Shown here: one piece after another, positions 11,182-23,283 of the stretch
How the letters are laid out: every line of letters begins with the position of its first letter
Position numbering within the stretch: the first letter of the stretch is position 1
Assembly (NCBI RefSeq): GCF_000006565.2
Contig: NC_031477.1
Span: 4,863,137-4,927,136 of the forward strand
Direction of reading: 5' to 3'
DNA: 64,000 bases
DNA from: Toxoplasma gondii ME49
Lineage: Eukaryota > Apicomplexa > Conoidasida > Eucoccidiorida > Sarcocystidae
The notes under the pieces: generated by a model
The model's database searches: none
Seen by the model: the letters and a program-made list of their open reading frames with translations, nothing else
Told to the model about the DNA's origin: nothing
Translations under genes and position numbers: made by a program

Positions 11182-14100
11182 TCAATTTGCAGGGGGTTCA
11201 GCGCTCCTTCGCTTCTTCGGCGCCCTTGGCGACGCAAGAAGGTCCTCCTCGTTTCTCTCTCTCCGTCTTTTGTGAACAGAGTCAATGGCCTTGTACCGAT
11301 CAGCTTCTTCGACAGTTGCTGTTATATCTGACGCATGCAATATCTCTTTCTCCTCTCCTTTTCCAGGGTAAGCCACGGCCACATCCCCTCCTTCCTCGGC
11401 GTCCACTCGCAAGTCCGCCCCACACGGATGTCTAGACACAACTGAAATTTCCGTGTCTTCAGCGAGAGAACCGCGTCTCTCAGGCGGTGCCGCAAGCATG
11501 TCGCCAGCATCGAGGAGGGACCTTCTGAAAAGGAGTTCTTTGGCTGTGTGGATAAGACCCAAATGGAAAAAGTATGAGCGCCACAGTGGACATATGTCCA
11601 CCGTTTGTGCACCTTCTACAGCCCCGGACTGACTGTGAGGGGGGCCGAAGCTGGAAAGAGGGTCTCTCATCAGCGCTTCCATATGCTCAGGTAAAGATTT
11701 GAGACAAGCGAACGCTTCGGGCACACCTTTGGCACCTGCCGTCGCGAACAAGGTGAAAGCGAAATTTCCTTTTAAAAACGGGAAGCAGCCGTTCTCGCTT
11801 GCTACCTTTTCGTAACCGCCAGTTTCCTTCGAAGAACTCTCTGGAGACGAACACCTGCCAGCACTGCCGATTTTCCCTAAGGCTTCATCCGATTCACTGT
11901 CTGAGGCAAGCTTTATCTCAACTCCCTTCTGAGATTCGCTCCCAGCGTTTCTCTCTCCCGGTGTCCAACCTCCGGACGTTTCGTCTCGATTCCATGATGT
12001 CAACTGCCAGGCAGCCTCCGTCTTGCGTTCTCTCTTTTGCAGCCACTGCAGCAGGGCGCGCTGTTCCTCCTCTGTTTCTCTCCACAGTTGAGTTCTGAAT
12101 TCCTCCAACTTGCATCGAAGGAAGTTGCAGAGCACTTCCAACTCGCTGGCATCTCGCGTTTGTCTTCGTTCCTTCGAAGTCAGGAACTCCACAACGCCTT
12201 CAGGCAACCATGCAAAGCAGTCCGCCTGTCGTCCCCTCCGCACCGTACAAGTCTCCACCTTCTCTCGGGAGGACCCTTTCGTCCACATGCAGAGTAGATT
12301 AAAGAGTCTCAAGGCGCTCTCTACAAGGGCCTCCGCTCGCAGAGTTGGCCGTTTCCCGCGAAAGAGGGAAGCCACAAGAGACAGAACCGTCTCGCGAACT
12401 CCGGCCGCAGAAGCTTGCCAGAGCGAAGGCAGGCCTCCCCCTGCCTCCTCCTCGTCTCCTGCTTCCCTCGCTCCTGACTCCTCTCTAGCACAGAAGAAGG
12501 GCGCATCCACCTCTTGAATGGGGAAGCTCCCCGTGGCGCTGCTCGCTGGCAGACGGAGAAGCTCGAGAGGCTGCGTTTCGTCTTTGAGTTGTCTAAGAAG
12601 CACCCGCGCACGGGCCTCAGAGGTGTCTCGATCTCCGAGTTCCCGCAGCATCTGGAGCTGCTGGAGACGCAGAATCTGCCGCTTCAAAAAGCATTTGAAG
12701 TGCACCTCCAGGGCTTCGTTTCGGGCCTCCAAACGGCGCTTTGAAGGAGCGTGAGAAGCAGTGTGGGCCTCTAGGCGCTCCTCCACCAAAACAACTTCCT
12801 GGAGAAGGGCAAATTCCAGAAACCGCGCGTGGATCCAGAGCCGCTGGAGCTCTTCAGCCTCTTCTGCAACCGTCCTATGCAACACCTCCACTTCCTCCTG
12901 CAAGACACAAGGGTCGAGCTGGAAACAGTTCACCGCGGCGTGGCGAGAAAGCCTTAACAACGGCCGATTCAGGCAACGGAGCAGCCGCAGCACGGCTGTT
13001 TCCTGCGTTGTCAGTTGGGCTAGAAGCCAGCCTCTCGCTTCCTGATAGCAGACTTCTGGGTCTCCGTAGGCTGCAACAGGAAACGACCTAGTTTCCCAAT
13101 GGCACTCTGACGAACACAGACCCGGCGCAATCTCCCAGTCCAGTTCCTCTTCAGTTGTCCACCCTCCAACAGCGCTCAGACCCCCATCGAAACATCCGAT
13201 GCCGATGTTAGCTTCTTCCACGAGTTGCTGTGCACCCTTGAGGAGACTTCGGTTTGCCTCTGGGCTTTGCACCGCTTGGTCGCCATTGCAGCAGGCACAA
13301 AAGTCACCCGCCTTTTCGCTCCGCACGCGTTTCTCACCTTTCCCCTTCTCGAGGCGTTCTTCTTGGTGGGATGAAACAGGTACTCCTTGCGGTCTCTGAT
13401 CACTCCCCGTCCTACGCGTCTTCCGCTGTACACGGAGCAGCTGAGCATTCCAGCACGCGATTTTCTGCTTCTCTCCCACCGCGTTCTTTTCCGCCACCCG
13501 TACAGGCCACAGAAGGGGCACGATGTCCCCTTCGCAAAACTTTCCAGGACTCTTCATAGTTCCTTTGGACAGGAAAGACGGAGGGACAGAGGGATCCGCC
13601 CTTTTCGAGAAGTCCCAAGCGAAGTGGAGAGAGTCGGGTGGCACCGGGCTGCCCATGAAACGCACCGGAAAGCAGATGCCCTCGTGAGGTGGGGAGAGTG
13701 AGGTCGAAGAGAGGTCGCAGAGTTGTTCTTTCCCTTCAATTCTCCGGCAGAGCTCTGCTTCCAGTCTCTGGTAACGCAAATCCTCTTCCACGACGGCTTC
13801 CTGCTTCACCCATGATCCGTTTGAGAGTTCCTCGTTCGTTTCATGAAAGAGAAGTGGTGCGGAGAGAGAAGAGAGGTCTCCAGGAAACAGCACCGCGTTG
13901 AGGCGCTCGCGAATCGTCGCTCGGATGACATGGGCACACCGACGGCGGCTTCGGCGGCTCTGATTGATCCTCCATTCTTCTAAGTCAACAACCTGAGATG
14001 CGCCACTCGTGTCTGAAAGGTTCGGAAGCGCAGTTTCATCGAGACATCCCGTCACGCGCGCTGGACCTCGTCCGTCCTCTCTTTTCAGTCGGTTCGCAAC

Positions 14101-17100
14101 AGGCTCTCGCCTCTTCGCGCATGCAGTGCCTTTGCATGCCATTCCTTGTCCCTCAACTTCATCGCTTTCGGCTTCGTCCTCACGTTCGTCAAGAAGGAAA
14201 AAGGCTTCCGCCTCTCGGCTCAGCTTAGCTTCCCACGCCGCCTGGCCTTCTTTGTCCGCCAGCTGTTGCACACAGAAGAACGAAAAAAACAAGTGGACAT
14301 GTTGGAGAACGAAATGGGACTGCCTACAGAAAATACAACCATGCTATTCACATTATGGGCGTTTTAGTGTTTCACTAGCTGCTGTCCTACTTCCCTCGTT
14401 CGCTGCGTTCTTTACCTGCAAGCCTCTCATGCACATGCTCACAAACTCGCATACGCATGCAAACTGCGTAGGCGTGTAGCCATCTGCCGGTGGAGTTTCC
14501 CAGCATGCATTTGCAGAACTGTCATCACGGATCGAGAAACGTCGTCTGCATGGCCTAGGGCAGAAGTCGTAGCGAAAACTCTGAAAATTGAGTGTGTCCT
14601 GATACTTGTCCTTACCTGAATGAGAGGGGTGGTTTGCAGCCGTAGAATTTCAGACTGGATTTTGAGTTGCTGGACTGCCGGTGGCGCGTTCGCCTCGAGC
14701 AACTGCGGGAGGAAGGTGCGAGAGCTACAAGTGTGGCAGAGGGGAGAGAGGCAAGGAATTTCCACGACACCAACGACTCCGTCTGCGTTTTCTCCCATCA
14801 CACCTGCCTTCGTCTCTCTGTCCATCAGGCTGTTCGCTTCCGGGTGGTCCGGAACAGACAAGTCAATGCTGGTGCGGATGAAGAAGCGCACCCAGTGCTT
14901 ACAGAGTGGCGCATTCCCCTTCTGTTCTGGAGCCTGAAGTATTTCTTCGCCTCTCAGCTGCTCTTCACCACACTGCTGCGACTTCTTGGTCGCCCAAACT
15001 CCCCCTTCTCCCCTCCCGTTTCGCGACCGGGCAACCTTCTTCTGTTTCTGGGCTGGCGCCCCGCGTTCGCGCCGCTGGCTCCCCTTGAGCACGAACCCGC
15101 TGCTTCGCCGAGGGTGTGGCCTCGAGCGATGCGCTTTGACCATGCCGAGGTTTCCTCGGCCCTTAGCCGCCTTCGTCCCTGGGGTTTTCCTAGTCAAAAC
15201 CTCGATCCTAGAAACCTTCCGACTCGGCTTTTTCGTGACAGCACCCGAACGTCCACCTTCGCCAACTGTCCCCGAGAACGCCACCACTTCCCGACGCGGG
15301 CGGGCACTTCGCCGAGCCCCGCTGCGAGGCTGAGACTCCGCGCTCCACGCATCCAGTGAAACAGGGTCCGTGCCCACGCCATTTCTCCTTTGACTTTCCC
15401 ACTTTCGGCATACTCGCACTTCCAAAAGCGTGATGGTCCTGAGTGGGTCGGTTTCAACGACCTCCAATCCCAGTGCATGCGCCTCCTCACCCCGGCCTTC
15501 GCGCGCGAGCCGCATCTGAAGAATCACTTTCCCCAAGAACCGGGCGAGACGCCTGATGCCGTGGGCGCAGACAAAGGATGAGGCAGAACGCAGCGAAGCG
15601 TCTGGAACTCTCTCTGCCTCTCCCGACCGCTGCCTCGTGTCCTCAGACGCGCGTGTAGCGCAGCTCGGACGAGAAGCGCATGGCGTGCTTTGACAGCGGC
15701 AGGCCGAGGCGGGGCGCAGAAGCAGCAGGTCCACGAAACCCTCGGAGGAGAGCGCGCCAGTCTCCAGAAGCTGGTCCAACCCGAAAACAGCCACGAGGCG
15801 ACGCAGAAGAAGAAGCTGCTGTTGGGAGAGAGGAGCCACAGGAAGAGAGAATCCGCCAATCGACGGCGTCGTCGCGACTTTGCGTCTGGGGTACGCGCCG
15901 GGCTCCTCTGGATTCGAGAGGTTTGAGAGAAAGATCTCAGAACAACACTTGCGGCAACAATGCAGAGCAGGCAAGAAAGACAGCTTCGACTGAAAGAAGG
16001 GATCTGTTTCTTTCATTATGCCTGTCTCCACTGTTTCTCCTCGCGCAGTTCCTCTCGCTGTCGACCCCTGGAAACCCTGTTCCGGGAGAGCCTCGCAGTC
16101 TTCTGGCGCCTCGAAATTCAGCGGACTCTCCGTACACAAGAGAGCGACAGCATGGAGGAGCGTGTAGACAACGCGGGGCAAGACGCCGGCGAGGATGCAG
16201 TGGCTGAAGAAGTTTTCGGTACGGCTGTGAACCATTCCACGCAAAAGGAGCGCTCTCGCCAAACTCGTCTTCTCAACGTTCATCCAAATCTTTTCTTTTT
16301 TTGACTTTGTGACCCCGAAGAAGTCTCGTCCGTCCGCCTCTTCCTCTGTCGCCCCGTTCTCGACTCCTCCGCTTCGGAGAGCATCACAAACACTGGGCAG
16401 CCGAGGAACACTGTTCGTTACCTCTAGATCGCAGACGTATTCGGCTAAACAGGCCTGCGACGAATCCGAAAGAGACCCGTTTTTCCCACTCGGCATACTC
16501 GACGTTGCTGGCCCTACGCTTTCGCCGCCCTCATCGTTGAACCGCGACAGAGAAAGGCAGTTTTTCCGGACGTAAATGAAGGCCATGTGGCTCTCAGCAC
16601 TTCCCGCCATGCGCATGCGTAGGCGCTGAACGAGACGAGCTTCGAGGCCGTATGCTGAGACGAGGTTCGCGTGGAAGGAGACGTAGACGACCGGCGACAG
16701 GGAACGGTTGAAAAGAGAGCAGAGACGGACTAGCACCCTTGGGGGCATGGCTAAATCGAAAGAGAAAATGTGAGACACTCCATCGAAGGAGGCAAACCGC
16801 GACGCATCTGCACACTTGAACGCGACGTTGCACGGATACGCCAGTCCCGTGGACGTGAGCGCAAACAGCGACCCCGACACTCTGTCCCCTTTTGAACCTT
16901 TCGAGGAGGAGCCGTGCGACAATGATCCCAGCTCTTTTTCCACGCCTCGCCGTTCGCTGGGCACCTTCTCCACAACCTCGCCTGAATTCGCCTCGAGATC
17001 GAGACCCGTGCTCACATTAGCCACGGAGAAAGTGAGGTCTTCTTCGGTCACGGTGGTGTGATCGCGGAGGCAGTTCTGCAGCCACGGAGCGACCACCCCG

Positions 17101-18668
17101 TTTAAAGGCGCTAGGAAACTCCCGCCGTCGCCCCCGTTCCTGACTCCTTGATTTCGCGAAGAACCCACAGGCGCCGGCGGGTCCTTCTGTTCGTTTTTAG
17201 GGGCTTCGCGCGTGCGGCGTAGAAAGTCTTGAGTTGACAGAGAGGCAACCAGGCGCTGATCCAGCAGCTTCAGGTGGTTGTTGCACGCGATAGCGTACAC
17301 GTTGGTGTCCATCTCGACACCCAGCGAAGTCACACATCCCACCGTCGTGGCAGCGAGGAAGGACGGAATGCCACTGCCACTTCCGATGTCGAGGAACACC
17401 GACATGGGAGAAAGACCGTAGCGCTCTTGGAGAAGGCGAAAGAGCACTAACAACGAAGCGCAGCAGTTCTCCCCATACGCTCCCTCGTCCGAACCCGTGA
17501 GCTTCATCAGGCTTCTGCGCTGCAGCCGCCGCACACTCGAGAAAAGACCCACGTCTGGGACGACCTTCGGGACCTCTCGCCTTGGATAAAAATACCACGG
17601 CGACGCCCCCCTCTGGCCCCGAGAAAGCGGCGACGAAGCTACGAAAGTTGCCTGCGAACTAGACGAGTTCGGAGAAGAAGCGTTTGCCCCTTTGATCGCT
17701 GTTGTCGAATCTACAGGGGGGGAACCCCCGAGAGACGTCGAGGTGGGGAGCGAAGAAAGGGTTTGAGGTGTACCTACCGGAGAACGGCACGCGTCGGGCG
17801 TCCGGCTCTCGTCCGAATGGCGCGCAACCGCCACAATCGACCGCGGCAGATGCAGAGGCTTCGGGCCTTCGCCCTCGATTCCAGGAACTTTACCGGTGCG
17901 CAGATCCAACGAACACCCTTTCGCGTCCTCGTTGTCAGCTTGGCTTTTCGGCCCTGCATGCTTGTCAAGCGTTTCAGCCGAACCGCTAGAGACGCCAGAG
18001 GTAGACACAAACTCCGCCGCGAGGTTGCGAGTCCGCCCCGCGACACACACACCTCCGGCTGCCTCGCTCTCCCACTTTCCCCCATACATGTGGGCAATTT
18101 CATGCGACTCTACGGCGCTGGGAGAACGCCGATTCTCCGCCGTATTTACACTCTCAGATCCACATACACACCCAGAGATCTGTGTCATACCCACCATCGC
18201 TGACTCCTGGTCCTCGGCGCTTGAGTCGACCGTTTGCAGAGACATGGGGCACTGAGACAGGCCGCTGCTTTGTCCTAGAGTTTCTGGACCCCCAAGAAGG
18301 GAGAGAAGGACGCGACTCGTCTGCGTTTCCCCCCTGCCTGAGCAACCGTTGAGGATATTTTCACCGCTAAGACAGGCGACAGCGTGAAGGACGTCCGCCA
18401 AAGCAGCGAGGCCCTGAGCGCTCTCCTGTGTGTCTTCGACCGCCACACTAGAGCCATACGCCATCTGGTGGAGAAAAGACGGCACACCCCCTGCGGCGTT
18501 CGCAGCGTCGTCACGGTTCTCACCGCTTGGTTCTTGGGCCACTGAAGAAACTTCGAAAAGGTGCTTCAAAATTTGAACCGACAGTTCGGCGTAGTCGGCG
18601 GCACCGCTCCCTCGTTCCTGGGAGCGTGCACTGGGCGAACCCCCCTCGAGGCACTGCCTTCCCTCCAT
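11182..18668 (-). CDS. Large protein with DOT1-like SAM methyltransferase domain
   Basis: Two exons are inferred: 18668-14616 and 14262-11182 (minus strand), giving about 2377 residues. The donor is CAG|GTAAGG and the acceptor is a T-rich tract ending GCAACAG. The junction is phase 0 and both frames end in stops without splicing. Residues 427-433 are the motif I loop DIGSGSG of a class I SAM-dependent methyltransferase, followed by GVEMD (acidic ribose-binding position) and CNNHLKLL. Around residue 638 the segment FDLAMPPRVL sits where DOT1 histone methyltransferases have their NNF..GPEV stretch, then a VVYVSFHANLV strand. The long C-terminal half is charged and helical. The extreme C-terminus has two basic clusters (HKRRRERN and PKKRR) that look like a nuclear localisation signal. 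A nuclear protein methyltransferase, possibly for histones, is likely; the substrate is inference. An extra 5' exon is possible, because the frame stays open to 18713 where an acceptor-like CAAATACAG lies. Confidence 0.75.
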
Positions 18669-18859
18669 GGCGTTTACGCCTTCACAACCGCAGAGCCGTC
18701 TCACTTCGGCCACCCTGTATTTGCCTCACGGTATTTCGCCTCCCCGTGCACCTGAAGCCATGCCAAGGCTACAGTCGGTGCCCCACGAGACACTGGAGAA
18801 AAGCTTTTCACCTTTAGAAACAACTGGGGCACAGGATGAGCCGACTCTCTTACTGTCAC

Positions 18860-20842
18860 GCACATAGAGAAACGCTAAGCGAACGAGGACAGAAATTCCT
18901 GTGGTTAGGGTATCGGCCGGTGCGCGCGGCATGATGACCCCATTTGGGGAAATTCCGTAGAATTTCCCGGAGTGCGAATCTTTCTTACGAGACGACTCCA
19001 GTACACTCAACGGAGGAAAATCTGGAATGTGCGCCGACGCGAAAACCTAGGAAATGCCCCTTCCAGGTTTGAAAGCAGCAACGCGTTTGCTCCCCGATCG
19101 CTTAACCCGCCGTTTCCGACGAAAAAACGAGAGAACGATCACCTTTGCAACCGCTAGAATACGGAAGGCTGCGAGGTTTAGTCACCTGTCTGGATATATG
19201 TATGCTTGGATCTGCATTCGTACGCACAACTGTAATCTCAAATGAAGGGGTTTTTCACTCAGCGTCACTGCAGCTTGCACCCATCGAATGACCGGGAGAA
19301 ACGCCTAGGGATGGGGCCTGTTTCGTGTCAAGTGTTTGACAAAGGGGCCGTCGACGTAACAGTGCAAGTCTCTTTTCCCTGCGACAAAAATGACGACGAC
19401 GCGCGTCGTGCGTTAACAGGAATGCCTGCACGTCGAGGTGGACGGATCTTGAAAACCCAAAAGAAAGCACAAGACGTTCAACTTCGGCAGAGCGGAAACT
19501 TTCCACCTCTACCGCACAGGAGACCAACTCTTACGAAGGGCCCCCGGAACTGGCCAAAAAGGCGCCTTTCCCCCACTTTTGAACCAGTCCCGAGCGACCG
19601 GCTCACCCGAGCCTTTTTCCACGAGCGATACGCGCGGGTAAGGTTCCAGCCTTTCCCCACTTCGTTGATTCGAAATAAGAGTAATCTGAAAAGAGGTGAA
19701 GGCGTACGGAGGTAAAGTAAGACGGATCGAGGCCAAAAACCCGATGACGGCCGCATCTGGTTTCTTGAACGTAAAGCGCATGTACGTTGCGCCGATGCTA
19801 ATGTGGCAGTCGCTGAAAATGCACTCCCTTTGTTTCGCGCACACCAAGAGAGCTCCAAAATGGAGATTTTCTCCTCCCTCAAAAAATTATGGGGAAGGAA
19901 AGTGGTGATGAAGAAGGCGCCGGCTTCAAGTAGATTCACACTGTGCCCCGCCACCGAAAAGAACTCACGCGGATTCCGCAGCTTTTCTGCCCAGATGACG
20001 CTGTTGCCATCGAGCACGTAGTCACTTGGACTAGCAGCAGCCTCCAAAACGAAAACGAGACACATTACATCATATCTTCACTAAATCACCTTGAGAGCCC
20101 AGATATCCATGAAAACTGGGGGAATTTATTCCTAGAGAGGTTTATTTGAATTCATTCAAGAAAGGTATTTCGTTTCGATTGCAATGGGAACCTGGCGGCA
20201 ATACGCTGTGTTCATGGTCCGCACTGGGAGCACGAGTCAGAAACGAGAGTAGGCAGTTAACACCTAGGCAAACCGTTACCCCGTTTTTCGTATCACTCTG
20301 GTGTTCCACAGCCTCGCATAAAGGAAAAGCTATCCTTTTGCTCCAGAAGATAGCCCCTTCAACATCCGGAAGAAGTGCCACAGGAAGGGGAGCCCCGTTG
20401 TAGACCACGCAGCACTGATGGTAGGTGGCGTTGTTTCCTCTGTGAGTTTGGATAACTCCACCGGATTTACCCCACAGCTTCATCTCTCAAAGGGAAACGA
20501 AATTTTCGGATTCCCGGGAGGGGGGACAAATTCTGGAACGAAGGTGGTAATAAGAAAGCGACCGTGTGCAACGTCCCAGAACGATGGACGGCTGAGAATG
20601 GGTTGTGTGGCCAGGACTTCTAGGCACATGTAGAAGTACTCCAGCCTACTGACACTTACACCGAGTGCCGCGGAAATAGAGAGGAGTCTGGCTTTTAAAT
20701 CTATCTTGAAGTAAAGACGCGCATGCACACCCAGAAAAAAGTGTGTAGTATCCGCATTAAGTACACATACAACTGAACATGTGTGTATATGCCTATACGT
20801 ATTATATATCACACGAATCCGCGCATCAACACAGTCAAGCAT
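18860..20842 (-). pseudogene. Three related degenerate coding segments
   Basis: Three minus-strand segments read like diverged copies of one domain. Unit 1 (about 20700-20290) contains HGRFLITTFVPEF, KISFPFE and then, in a different frame, CCVVYNGAPLPVALLPDVEG. Unit 2 (about 20042-19690) contains AGAFFITTFLPHNF, KISILELS and then, again in another frame, CHISIGATYMRFTFKKPDAA. Unit 3 (about 18985-18860) contains GISVLVRLAFLYV, matching IRLTLPPYAF of unit 2 and KRIAFPLCEAV of unit 1. Units 1 and 2 both need a frame change at nearly the same place, and unit 1 has a stop there. A short intron of about 32 bases could fix unit 2 but seems too small. Either this is a decayed duplicated gene or an intron-rich gene I could not assemble. 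The domain family is not recognised. It lies just upstream of the methyltransferase gene on the same strand. Confidence 0.35.
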
Positions 20843-21733
20843 GGGGGCGCGTTTACATGGATGTAGATCTTTTGCTGTCGATTGAAGGAGCTGCCGAATT
20901 TCTCATGCGAACGCCGTAAATCCAGTGGTCCACACCTCCAGCATATGCCTCCTAGAAGATGAGTCAGCAATGCGGACAAGGAACTACGGAAGCCCAGACA
21001 GTCAGGAAAAAACGCTGATTCCAAACGAGCATGTGTTCGAACGATTGGATGTTCTCCACATTTGTGGATTACCCCTCTTGATTAAAGTCTTTGCAGGTGT
21101 GCATCCCTGATTAGAACAGTTCAACCAAAAGCAAAGTCTCCTCTTCGCATTACTCATGGGGACGAAACGCTTGTGCTCGTACTCGTGTTACTCTCCTGAA
21201 TCAAGCGCACTGACGTGTCTTCTGTGATGATACTTTATTGACGTCCTAACTCGACATGTGGACAAGGATACGCATTGTTTCCCCGTTAACGGCAGATCGC
21301 GTAGCATGCAAGAGGTGTCCTAATTTCCCCCATCACGTTAATCCTTCCTCTATTGAAACACTGCTGTGTTGGTTCCGAATGTCAGTTGATGCTGTCTCCC
21401 AAAAATAAGCTCATGCAAACGGACATCCATGTCATTACCAAGATAGAAGTACTCTAAACGGCAGACACTTCTTTAAATTCCCCAGGGCGGCTGGACTGCG
21501 TCCCCCAGTGTCTAACGAGCAGACACCTGCACTGCAACTAGCCGTACAATTATGAATAGACCACCTCTAATGCACATTGCACTGACCGTTAGTTTTAAAC
21601 AATACCTACAAAAGATTCAATTCTCGAAATGCAGGGCTCACCACGGACTGGCGCGGCAATCTCTCGCGTCTGACTAGCCTATGTAGAGGGTGTGGACTGA
21701 CCGTGTACCTGTGTGCCTGCTCGTTTGAGTCTA
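20843..21733. other. Intergenic upstream of small plus-strand gene
   Basis: Balanced-composition sequence with only short ORFs. It should hold the promoter of the small gene starting at 21734. No motif, repeat or RNA gene is evident. Confidence 0.4.
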
Positions 21734-22255
21734 ATGGCCAAATACGTGTTCGAGAAGCAGAAAAACGTACGACACGTTCGATTCTGTGTTTCGGTGCCCC
21801 CGTTTTACAAGACAACTCACGGTTTCACCATTTTGTCAGAGTCGACGGAACGTGTGGCAACTGTGGCCGCAGCCCCGGGGAGTGCCACAATGCGAGAGGG
21901 TTTCATCCCAGGTTTGGACGAACCAGCTCGAGAATACCTGCTTCGAGGGAATGCCCCCTACACTTTGTACGGAGGATATGGTAAGTTCTATCCTCACGGT
22001 CCCGTTCTCAGGGGAACTGCTTCGTATTCTGCTGCAGTTTTCGCGATGGCGCGCAACATGCAGCCGACCAAAACGCGCGGGATCTCTTGGATGAGTAAGC
22101 GCAAAGGTGCAGAGAGAAGCGGGGCAGGAGAGACAGAGCGACCATGCGCGCGAGAGACTTTCGGAAGTACCTTTCACACCGGGATGCGTGGTGTCGAGTT
22201 CAGCGCTTGTCTCACCTCCGTTTGCCGTTTTGCAGAAGAACACGGCTGGAGTTGA
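21734..22255 (+). CDS. Small two-exon protein, 126 residues, unknown function
   Basis: Exons are 21734-22094 and 22236-22255. ATG 21734 opens a frame beginning MAKYVFEK; there is no earlier ATG in frame. The donor is ATGA|GTAAGC and the acceptor is a pyrimidine-rich TTTTGCAG, with a phase 1 junction giving Lys. The product ends KEHGWS. It is basic, rich in Tyr, Phe, Gly and Pro in its centre (for example YTLYGGYGKFYPHGP), with no signal peptide and no transmembrane segment. Compact proteins of this type are often subunits of larger organelle complexes in this group, but that is only a guess. The 141-base intron is a multiple of three and has no in-frame stop, so an unspliced message would encode a 173-residue form. 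Confidence 0.6.
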   Translation: MAKYVFEKQKNVRHVRFCVSVPPFYKTTHGFTILSESTERVATVAAAPGSATMREGFIPGLDEPAREYLLRGNAPYTLYGGYGKFYPHGPVLRGTASYSAAVFAMARNMQPTKTRGISWMSKRKGAERSGAGETERPCARETFGSTFHTGMRGVEFSACLTSVCRFAEEHGWS

Positions 22256-23283
22256 CAAAACTTTCGGGAGAGAGCCGATTCGGAACACGACGAAACGGAC
22301 CGAACCTCGGATCCCGCGGTCCCTACTGTGACCCTCGCACACCGTTCTGGCGGCCGCTCGTTTTACTGTCGTCGGGGTTCACATCACGGCGACTTCTCCT
22401 TCCACAGAGGCTGTGGACTTGTGCAGCATACAGTCGAGAAGCTGAGGTTTCCTTGTTCGAGTGAGCGCTCGAGAGGGTTTCCGAGGCAACCATTGTGTGA
22501 CCCATGGTGGCGGGCGACGTAGACAACGGGGGACCCGAATGACCAGCTATACGAGCCCTTGTTTTCTTTGACACGTCGTCCGTTCTAACTACTTGTGTCT
22601 GTGTTCGCGTTAAAGATCCGTTTTATAATGGGGACTCGAAAGGACCCGACGTTCTTCGATGTGGCCGCGGGATCTGTAGCTCTCAGTATCCGCTCGCGGT
22701 GACACAGTTCGCGGGCCTCTCGTTATTGCTGTCTTCCTCTCGTTCCTACACAGGTGTCTCTCCGTCTCCGCTTTCGAGTGAACTTCCCGGTTCAAATATT
22801 GGCTGCGCCTTCTCCGTGGGGGGGATCTGTCCGTGTGGACACTTTCGTTTCTTCCGCGCTTTCGGTGGTTTTGCACATGCCATCGAAACCCCCCTAGTCA
22901 CAACGATGCATCCGCTCTAGAAATTTTCCCACCCCGGTCTTATTCGCGTTTCGCTCTGGGCCCATCCTCAGCAATCTCTGGCTTCAGAGACAGCAAACGT
23001 GTTTGGCTCTCGGCATCTCCGGGTAGGCTGCGCGGGACTAGTCATGTCTCGCATCGTTCTGTCTACCCTGTGTCGCCCTCGTCTCCCATGCTTCTTTTTT
23101 CCACTCCCGCGGATTCCCCAGTCTGCCGGGAGGCCCCATTTCGTGGCGACGGCTTTCTCACACGCACTTCGGCGCAATTTTGACTTCCTCTTCGAGTGCT
23201 CTACTTCGACGGCGGCTCACTCTCGCAGGCTGCGAATATGGGCGCTGTTCTCTGCCCTGTGACATCCAGGGAGTGGGTTGGCT
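22256..23283. other. Intergenic, pyrimidine-rich, before the zinc-finger gene
   Basis: The region is rich in C and T on the plus strand from about 22690 to 23230. It contains acceptor-like sites (for example TTCCTACACAG near 22753), so a 5' UTR intron of the following gene is possible. No coding feature is supported. An in-frame stop at 23260-23262 fixes 23284 as the first usable ATG of the next gene. Confidence 0.4.

Noticed and set aside
19816..19847. About 32-base intron (GTGTGC to TTTTCAG) that would repair unit 2 of the degenerate repeats
   Set aside because: Phase works, but the length is far below the introns seen elsewhere in the window. I kept the pseudogene call.
22236..22331. Alternative frame of the second exon of the small gene, ending at 22331
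   Set aside because: The phase after the GTAAGC donor leads to the KEHGWS end at 22255, not to the 22331 frame.
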